Below, piece after piece: positions 58,657-64,000 of a DNA stretch of 64,000 nt. The stretch is from Dehalococcoidia bacterium (GTDB lineage: Bacteria; Chloroflexota; Dehalococcoidia; E44-bin15). The DNA is taken from positions 558,001 through 622,000 of the forward strand of contig JBAZMV010000001.1 in NCBI GenBank assembly GCA_041649635.1. Direction: 5' to 3'. The notes below the pieces were generated by a model, which had not been told where the DNA came from, made no database searches, and worked only from the letters and a program-made list of their open reading frames with translations. Positions within the stretch are counted from its first letter, which is position 1. Each line of letters starts with the position of its first letter. A program made the translations under genes and the position numbers.

Positions 58657-58704
58657 CGACCCTTCCCCAAGAAGGGATCGAAGAAACGAGCAAAGGAGAA
58701 GCAC

Positions 58705-58932
58705 ATGAAAGAGCTTATTGAGTTCATTGTGAAATCCATCGTGAACAATCCTGATGACGTCGTGGTGACCGAGGAGAGAAGCGAGGGAGGGGTGCTCCTT
58801 AAGCTCCAGGTACATGCGGATGACATGGGCCGTGTCATCGGCAAGCAAGGCCGCGTGGTTCAGGCAATGCGCACGCTGCTCCGCGTAGTAGCTGTAAAGC
58901 AGAATACCCGCGTGGAACTAGTGGTAATTTAA
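58705..58932 (+). CDS. khpA: KH-domain RNA-binding protein KhpA
   Basis: A protein of 75 residues: KELIEFIVKSIVNNPDDVVVTEERSEGGVLLKLQVHADDMGRVIGKQGRVVQAMRTLLRVVAVKQNTRVELVVI with the GKQG loop. Standard partner of rpsP and rimM; binds RNA with KhpB. Confidence 0.95.
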   Translation: MKELIEFIVKSIVNNPDDVVVTEERSEGGVLLKLQVHADDMGRVIGKQGRVVQAMRTLLRVVAVKQNTRVELVVI

Positions 58933-58950
58933 CAATCCACATTTAGGATC

Positions 58951-59445
58951 ATGAATCCCCAGTTCATCCCGATTGCCCGGGTTCTTGCCCCTTGGGGCAT
59001 TCGCGGAGAGGTAAAGGTTGAATCGATGACCGACTTCTCCGAGCGGTTTGTGCGCGGCGAGACGGTATATCTCCGGAATTCGTCAGTAACAATAGAATCC
59101 AGCAGGTCACATGGCAACGTGTTCATCCTCAAGATATCAACAATCGACAGCAGGGATAAAGCTGAAGCAATACGCGGAATGTTCCTGGAGATACCTTCCG
59201 ACCAGCTACATCCTCTGGTGGAAGGTGAATATTACCGTTTCCAAATAATCGGACTGAACGTGTTCAGCACCGCAGGCAAACCGCTGGGCCGGGTCTCAGA
59301 TATTATATCGACCGGCAGCAATGATGTTTATGAAATCTCATCCGATACAGGGAAGTTCCTTATACCTGCAACCGACGAAGTGGTAAAGTCGATCGATATC
59401 GATAAGGGTTGTATTATAATAGAATTAATGAAAGGCCTCATATAG
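58951..59445 (+). CDS. rimM: Ribosome maturation factor RimM
   Basis: A protein of 164 residues: FIPIARVLAPWGIRGEVKVESMTDFSERF, YLRNSSVTIES, DSRDKAEAIRGMFLEIPSDQLHPLVEGEYYRFQIIGLNVFSTAGKPLGRVSDIISTGSNDVYEI, LIPATDEVVKSIDIDKGCIIIEL. 30S assembly factor. The trmD and rplS genes usually found after it are not here. Confidence 0.95.
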   Translation: MNPQFIPIARVLAPWGIRGEVKVESMTDFSERFVRGETVYLRNSSVTIESSRSHGNVFILKISTIDSRDKAEAIRGMFLEIPSDQLHPLVEGEYYRFQIIGLNVFSTAGKPLGRVSDIISTGSNDVYEISSDTGKFLIPATDEVVKSIDIDKGCIIIELMKGLI

Positions 59446-59540
59446 TAAGGCTGATCTATTGCAGTCACAACAGAAATATGACTGAACAAACTTCTATTAT
59501 GAATTTAATTTCACGGTCAATAATTTAACCGAGGGCAGAA

Positions 59541-60209
59541 ATGGCTAACGTACAGTCGCAAATACCGGAGGTGGTGATCTTCCGTCTCCCAACATATCTT
59601 TACATGCTTTCCCTGCTGACCGAGGAGAGAATTGAAGTAGTGAGCTCGCAGGAGCTGGGCGCCAGGCTCCAGATGACCCCGGCCCAGATTAGAAAAGACC
59701 TGAGCTACTTCGGCAGATTCGGCAAGCAGGGTAAAGGCTACCATGTTAAAACGTTGTCTGAAGAACTGCGAAAGATAACGGGGCTTGATCAGGAATGGAA
59801 TATGGCGCTTATCGGGGTGGGAAAAATCGGGAAGGCGCTTCTGGACTACGGCAACCTCGCACTGCGCGGCTTCAAGATTGTAGCCGCATTCGACATCGAT
59901 CCCCAGTTAGTCGGGAAGAAGATGGGAAAGGTTGTCATCCAGGACGTCTGCGAGTTAGCCCAAGCCGTGCAACAGAAAGATATAAGAATAGGTGTGGTAG
60001 CCGTTCCTCCAACACAGGTTCAGAAAGCGGTGGATTCTCTGGTACAATGCGGAATAAAAGCAATCCTCAGTTACTATCCTGTAGCTGCTACCGTGCCGCC
60101 TGACGTCCGGGTGAGAAGAGTAGACCCTATGTTCGCACTACAGACCATGACCTACTGCCTAACGTCAGGGTGTAGAAACTGGCCCTCCTCTACAACGTCC
60201 AGACCATGA
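59541..60209 (+). CDS. rex: Redox-sensing transcriptional repressor Rex
   Basis: A protein of 222 residues. N-terminal winged helix (VIFRLPTYLYMLSLLTEERIEVVSSQELGARLQMTPAQIRKDLSYFGRFGKQGKGYHV) and NAD(H)-binding Rossmann domain (MALIGVGKIGKALLDYGNLALRGFKIVAAFDIDPQ). It senses the NADH/NAD+ ratio. The usual Rex end (here ALQTMTYCL) is followed by 13 extra residues (TSGCRNWPSSTTSRP region); a second copy of the QTMTY coding stretch lies 59 bases on in another frame. Confidence 0.92.
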   Translation: MANVQSQIPEVVIFRLPTYLYMLSLLTEERIEVVSSQELGARLQMTPAQIRKDLSYFGRFGKQGKGYHVKTLSEELRKITGLDQEWNMALIGVGKIGKALLDYGNLALRGFKIVAAFDIDPQLVGKKMGKVVIQDVCELAQAVQQKDIRIGVVAVPPTQVQKAVDSLVQCGIKAILSYYPVAATVPPDVRVRRVDPMFALQTMTYCLTSGCRNWPSSTTSRP

Positions 60210-60223
60210 CATATCTGCGGAGA

Positions 60224-60649
60224 TTACTGGGGCCTGTTTGATTTCCTGCGGCGGTACTCGGCCACTTTGAGTTGCATCAACGACCTTCGCAACGCAGCCT
60301 CTGCGGCGGCTATATCTACCGAAGACGCACTCTTACGCAGACTTTCTTCGGCTTGCCTCTTGGCTTCCTCGGCCTTAGCTACATCGATCTCCTCGGCACG
60401 CTCGGCGACATCAGCCAAGACGATGACCTTGTCCTGCATTACCTCAAGGAAGCCGCCATTCACGAACATAGCCACTTCTTCACCGCCACAACGCACCATA
60501 AGCATGCCGGGCTTAAGTGTCGTAAGCAGCGGCGCATGGCTGGGAAGGATGCCAAGCTCTCCCTGGACGCCGGGGGCGATAACCATATCGACTTCCTCCG
60601 AGTAAACCACCCGCTCTGCTGTGACTATCTCAAATTTCAGTTTAGCCAA
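60224..60649 (-). CDS. atpC: ATP synthase epsilon subunit
   Basis: A protein of 141 residues from TTG 60649 (GGTGAAGG upstream): KFEIVTAERVVYSEEVDMVIAPGVQGELGILPSHAPLLTTLKPGMLMVRCGGEEVAMFVNGGFLEVMQDKVIVLADVAERAEEIDVAKAEEAKRQAEESLR. Last gene of the leftward ATP synthase operon; convergent with rex. Confidence 0.96.
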   Translation of the reverse strand: MAKLKFEIVTAERVVYSEEVDMVIAPGVQGELGILPSHAPLLTTLKPGMLMVRCGGEEVAMFVNGGFLEVMQDKVIVLADVAERAEEIDVAKAEEAKRQAEESLRKSASSVDIAAAEAALRRSLMQLKVAEYRRRKSNRPQ

Positions 60650-60681
60650 AGGCCTTCACCACCTACTATAAATATCAACGG

Positions 60682-62076
60682 TTAATCGCCGGCCAACTGT
60701 TTCGCCTTCTCCACCGCCTCGTCGATCGTACCTACCATCAGGAACGCCTGCTCCGGAAGATCATCGTGCTTGCCCTCAAGTATCTCCTTGAAGCCGCGAA
60801 CTGTTTCTTTGACCGGGACGTATTTGCCGGGTATGCTTGTGAACTGCTCGGCAACGAACATAGGCTGGGACAGGAAGCGCTGGATCTTACGCGCGCGCTT
60901 CACAATGAGCTTGTCCTCCTCCGAGAGCTCTTCCATACCGAGAATTGCGATGATATCCTGCAGGTCCTTGTAGCGTTGCAGCACGCGCTGCACGCCGCGG
61001 GCTGTCTCATAGTGCTCATCGCCGACCACCTTGGGGTCGAGGATTCGGGAGTTTGAGGCTAACGGATCGACAGCGGGATATAAGCCCTGCTCGGCGATCG
61101 AACGTTCCAGGGCTACCACCGCGTCGAGGTGACCGAACGTCGTCGATACGCCGGGGTCGGTATAGTCGTCGGCAGGCACGTAAATAGCCTGGAATGACGT
61201 AATTGAACCCTTCTTGGTTGAGGTAATCCTTTCCTCCAGCTCGCCCATTTCCGTGGCCAGAGTCGGCTGATAACCTACCGCTGAAGGCATGCGCCCGAGA
61301 AGCGCGGACACTTCCATACCGGCAAGTGTATAACGATATATATTGTCGATGAAGAGCAAGACGTCCTGCCCTTCAACATCACGGAAATACTCTGCCATGG
61401 TCAGCCCGGTAAAGGCAATCCGGACCCTCACGCCCGGCGGCTCGTTCATCTGCCCGAAGACGAGCACGGTCTTGGCCAGCACGCCGGACTCTTTCATTTC
61501 GTACCAGAGATCGTTGCCTTCGCGGGAGCGCTCTCCTACTCCGGCGAATACGGAGAAGCCTCCATGCTCCATGGCGATGTTGCGGATAAGCTCCTGGATG
61601 ACCACGGTCTTGCCTACGCCGGCGCCTCCGAAGGCTCCGATCTTTCCGCCCCTTGTGAATGGTGTAATCAGGTCAACGACTTTGAGTCCGGTCTCCAATA
61701 TTTGAATGGAGGTCTCCTGCTCTTGAAATGACGGGGGAAGTCGATGGATGGGCCATTTCTCCTGGGCATTTACATCGCCCAACTCATCCAAAGGCTCGCC
61801 GAGAACATTGAACAGCCTGCCCAGCGCGGGACGCCCAACCGGCACGCTGATCGGAGCGCCTGTATCAACCGCCTCAGCGCCACGCTGCAAACCCTCGGTC
61901 GGAGTCATGGAGAGACAGCGCACCCAGTTATTGCCGACGTGCTGCTGTACCTCAAGCACCATCTTCTCTTTGCCCATCTGTATCTCAATAGCGTTATTAA
62001 GCCCCGGCAGTGAATCCGGAGGAAACTCCACGTCTACCACCGTGCCAATAACCTGAGCGACCTTTCCTTTTGCCAC
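60682..62076 (-). CDS. atpD: ATP synthase beta subunit
   Basis: A protein of 464 residues from GTG 62076 (GGAGGTTAT upstream). GGAGVGKTV P-loop, VFAGVGERSREGNDLWYEM, MNEPPGVRVRIAFTGLTMAEYFRD, ALLGRMPSAVGYQPTLATEMGELEERITSTKKGSITSFQAIYVPADDYTDP, AEQFTSIPGKYV. Catalytic subunit of F1. The start follows the small winged-helix-like gene by 67 bases. Confidence 0.97.
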   Translation of the reverse strand: MAKGKVAQVIGTVVDVEFPPDSLPGLNNAIEIQMGKEKMVLEVQQHVGNNWVRCLSMTPTEGLQRGAEAVDTGAPISVPVGRPALGRLFNVLGEPLDELGDVNAQEKWPIHRLPPSFQEQETSIQILETGLKVVDLITPFTRGGKIGAFGGAGVGKTVVIQELIRNIAMEHGGFSVFAGVGERSREGNDLWYEMKESGVLAKTVLVFGQMNEPPGVRVRIAFTGLTMAEYFRDVEGQDVLLFIDNIYRYTLAGMEVSALLGRMPSAVGYQPTLATEMGELEERITSTKKGSITSFQAIYVPADDYTDPGVSTTFGHLDAVVALERSIAEQGLYPAVDPLASNSRILDPKVVGDEHYETARGVQRVLQRYKDLQDIIAILGMEELSEEDKLIVKRARKIQRFLSQPMFVAEQFTSIPGKYVPVKETVRGFKEILEGKHDDLPEQAFLMVGTIDEAVEKAKQLAGD

Positions 62077-62143
62077 GATAACCTCCTGACAGCCTTGGTA
62101 AATACCTTACTTGATTTTATTTTTTAATCCCGCCCGCCTTGCG

Positions 62144-62392
62144 CTAAGGCCTGCGCGGGCAACCGAAATCCAATGTATCATAATATGTATACCGGCCCTC
62201 TCCCACGCCTTCCTCCCTTTGGATTCTCCGCCATGCCTCCAGCGCGTCCAGTATCTTATGCAGCCGGTCCTTTGACAGCTTTACGCCTCTATCCTCCAGT
62301 TCCCGCGATATCTCTTCGAACGTAAAATAACGTTCGGCATTCTTCTTGAATATACTCACCAATTCCGTACTGGGATCAGCCTGCCTTACCAA
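62144..62392 (-). CDS. Small winged-helix-like protein inside the ATP synthase operon
   Basis: A protein of 82 residues: STELVSIFKKNAERYFTFEEISRELEDRGVKLSKDRLHKILDALEAWRRIQREEGVGEGRYTYY, with the helix-turn-helix plus wing pattern of small DNA-binding or protein-binding domains (turn near KLSKDRLHKILDALE). It lies 16 bases after atpG and before atpD, an interruption of the usual atpG-atpD order. Not a known ATP synthase subunit. A role in regulating the operon is only a guess. Confidence 0.65.
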   Translation of the reverse strand: MVRQADPSTELVSIFKKNAERYFTFEEISRELEDRGVKLSKDRLHKILDALEAWRRIQREEGVGEGRYTYYDTLDFGCPRRP

Positions 62393-62408
62393 GACAAATC
62401 TCCGTTTC

Positions 62409-63269
62409 CTATTCCAGCGCGGCTACTCCGCCTACTATGTCCAGTAGCTCCTTTGTAATCATTTCCTGTCTTGCCTTATTGTACTTAAGCGTTAGTTCGC
62501 CGATAAGCTCGTGCGCGTTATCGGTAGCGTTACGCATAGCCACCATGCGTGCCGACTGCTCGCTAGCGATGGCCTCCAACAGGGAATGATAAAGGCTCAT
62601 CTCAATGAACCTGGGCAGCAACTCGGACATAACTTCCTGCGGCGTTGGTTCATATATATATTCATTATTCTTGCCGGCCTCGAACACGGCAGGCTCTATC
62701 GGGAGCAGTTTAACAATAGCCGGTTTCTGCGACACCGTATTCACGAATTGTGTATACGAGATATACACTTCATCAACCAGCCCGGCACAATAATCGTCTA
62801 CCACGATGCGGGCTACAGGCAGAATGTCGGAGACCGATGGCTTATCGGACATGTTTATAAACTCGGCGCGCACCTGCTGTCCGCTGCGCAGCATGAAATC
62901 CCTTCCTTTGCGCCCCACAGCCACGTTGGCGACTGGCGTGCCTTTGTGGTCCATGATGAACCTGGCAACATTGCGATTCACGTTTGCGACTAGCCCGCCG
63001 CAAAGGCCGCGGTCCGGGGTTATGTGGATAACGGCAATCTTATTCACCGGCCTCTTAATGAGAAGAGGATGCCCCTCCTCGCCCACACGCGTCTGCGCCG
63101 CGAGGTCCGCAAGCACTTGGCATATCTTCTCCGCATACGGACGCGAGGCCAGCGTGCGCTCCTGAGCGCGCCTCATCTTGGAAGCGGCTATCATCTCCAT
63201 GGCCTTGGTAACCTTGGAGGTATTGCGTACACTCTTTATCCGGCGGTTGATCTGACGAATAGTTGCCAT
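62409..63269 (-). CDS. atpG: ATP synthase gamma subunit
   Basis: A protein of 286 residues: TIRQINRRIKSVRNTSKVTKAMEMIAASKMRRAQ, ITPDRGLCGGLVANVNR, SLYHSLLEAIASEQSARMVAMRNATDNAHELIGELTLKYNKARQEMITKELLDIVGG. Central rotor stalk. 64 bases after atpA. Confidence 0.97.
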   Translation of the reverse strand: MATIRQINRRIKSVRNTSKVTKAMEMIAASKMRRAQERTLASRPYAEKICQVLADLAAQTRVGEEGHPLLIKRPVNKIAVIHITPDRGLCGGLVANVNRNVARFIMDHKGTPVANVAVGRKGRDFMLRSGQQVRAEFINMSDKPSVSDILPVARIVVDDYCAGLVDEVYISYTQFVNTVSQKPAIVKLLPIEPAVFEAGKNNEYIYEPTPQEVMSELLPRFIEMSLYHSLLEAIASEQSARMVAMRNATDNAHELIGELTLKYNKARQEMITKELLDIVGGVAALE

Positions 63270-63333
63270 CTTCTACCTTTATCGTTCTCTTATCTTTCCG
63301 ATCCACAACTCCATGACAAACTGCGGAATCGAT

Positions 63334-64000
63334 CTAGTAAGGCACTGTCTCCTTGAACTCGGAGATAGCTTTCTTCAAAGCTTCCTCCGTCTGATCGCTG
63401 ATAACCTTTTCCTTGTTGATATTCTGGATAACATCGGAATGAGAGGTCTCCATGAAGCGATGGAACGCCGCCTCAAAGGCCATCACTTTATTGACGGGCA
63501 CATCATCAAGGAATCCGTTCGATACGGCATAAATAATGCTGACCATCTTGCCCAGTGACATCGGGATATACTGGTCCTGCTTCAAGACCTCCGTCATGCG
63601 CTGTCCGCGATCCAGTTGGGCTCTTGTGGCCTTATCCAGCTCCGATGCGCCGAACTGTGCAAATGTCTGCAGCTCGCGGAACTGCGAGAGCTCGCCGCGC
63701 AATTTACCCGCCACCTTCTTCATAGCCTTGGTCTGAGCCGAACTGCCCACGCGGGAAACGCTTAAACCTACGTTCATAGCCGGACGGATGCCGGAGTTGA
63801 ACATATCGGTCTCCAGGAATATCTGACCGTCTGTAATAGAAATCACATTCGTAGGAATATAAGCCGATATGTCGCCAGCCTGCGTCTCGATAATGGGCAG
63901 AGCTGTAAGCGAACCGCCACCGTACTTCTTATCCATCTTGGCAGCCCGCTCGAGAAGCCGGCTGTGCAGATAGAACACGTCGCCCGGATAAGCCTCGCGG
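63334..64000 (-). CDS. atpA: ATP synthase alpha subunit, C-terminal part (cut by window edge)
   Basis: The frame runs off the right edge; 222 residues are visible. From the edge: REAYPGDVFYLHSRLLERAAKM, GGGSLTALPIIETQAGDISAYIPTNVISITDGQIFLETDMFNSGIRPAMNVGLSVSRVGSSAQTKAMKKVAGKLRGELSQFRELQTFAQFGASELD, typical alpha subunit. Its start and the rest of the operon (atpB/E/F/H) lie right of the window. Confidence 0.96.
   Translation of the reverse strand, partial: REAYPGDVFYLHSRLLERAAKMDKKYGGGSLTALPIIETQAGDISAYIPTNVISITDGQIFLETDMFNSGIRPAMNVGLSVSRVGSSAQTKAMKKVAGKLRGELSQFRELQTFAQFGASELDKATRAQLDRGQRMTEVLKQDQYIPMSLGKMVSIIYAVSNGFLDDVPVNKVMAFEAAFHRFMETSHSDVIQNINKEKVISDQTEEALKKAISEFKETVPY

Noticed and set aside
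59498..59515. Rex operator before rex
   Set aside because: TGAA-N6-TTCA is present, but the normal Rex site has four bases between the halves and longer matching arms; too weak to annotate.
62096..62160. Terminator between the winged-helix-like gene and atpD
   Set aside because: GCCCGC...GCGGGC can pair, but the sequence after it on the minus strand is A-rich, not a T-run, and stopping there would cut off atpD and atpC.

Overview
The window looks like a chromosomal piece of a bacterium of the Chloroflexota, most likely class Dehalococcoidia. This is an inference from gene content and layout: a GreA with an extra integrase-like N-terminal domain, an inositol-phosphate synthase/PHP/glycosyltransferase/CDP-alcohol transferase cluster, a Na+-pumping decarboxylase set, DUF3786, and the order rpsB-tsf-pyrH-frr-uppS-cdsA-dxr-rseP-ispG...proS...nusA-ylxR-infB-rbfA-truB. 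Base composition is moderate. Starts are often TTG or GTG, and several promoters with near-consensus -35 and -10 boxes can be read directly.

Layout. 0-1.5 kb: a tandem family of membrane-anchored, cysteine-containing pilin-like proteins, the first cut by the window edge. 1.5-9.5 kb: YchF, an aldehyde dehydrogenase, a three-gene Na+ decarboxylase unit without its carboxyltransferase subunit, tRNA-Pro, three tandem SCP2-like proteins, GreA and DUF3786. 9.6-16.4 kb: FtsH, MoaE, two class III CoA-transferases, and a phosphate transporter with its DUF47 partner. 16.6-22.2 kb: archease and RtcB, FmdB and Dtd, a transglutaminase-like protein, a TIGR04076 protein, a nitroreductase and a menaquinone methyltransferase carrying a repeat-derived in-frame insert. 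22.3-29.6 kb: a CbiMNQO-type cobalt/nickel ECF transporter behind a double operator, nadABC, and miaB. 29.9-31.1 kb: small genes and tRNA-Ser. 31.2-39.1 kb: the translation, lipid and isoprenoid operon rpsB to ispG. 39.2-43.0 kb: an accessory pocket (RelE/Phd pair, HEAT protein, Smr protein, YqaJ-type nuclease, and an A+T-rich orphan with a cyclase-like N-terminus). 43.0-50.6 kb: proS, then nusA-ylxR-infB-rbfA-truB and a zinc-ribbon microprotein. 50.7-55.1 kb: a probable phosphatidylinositol/mannolipid gene set. 55.1-60.2 kb: a membrane metalloprotease, frameshifted prfB, endonuclease V, rpsP-khpA-rimM and rex. 60.2-64.0 kb: atpA(partial)-atpG-small winged-helix-like gene-atpD-atpC, reading leftwards.

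The most unusual feature is a dispersed set of structured repeats. Type A (about 90-100 bp, at least five good copies and one partial) consists of three hairpins followed by a conserved AGGGGGTTGATT tail. Stem sequences differ between copies while pairing is kept. One copy is inserted in frame inside the menaquinone methyltransferase gene. Type B elements are GTAGGGGC...GCCCCTAC dyads, some followed by the same tail. In three places the tail lies where a Shine-Dalgarno sequence should be for the next gene. No mobilising enzyme for these elements is present in the window.
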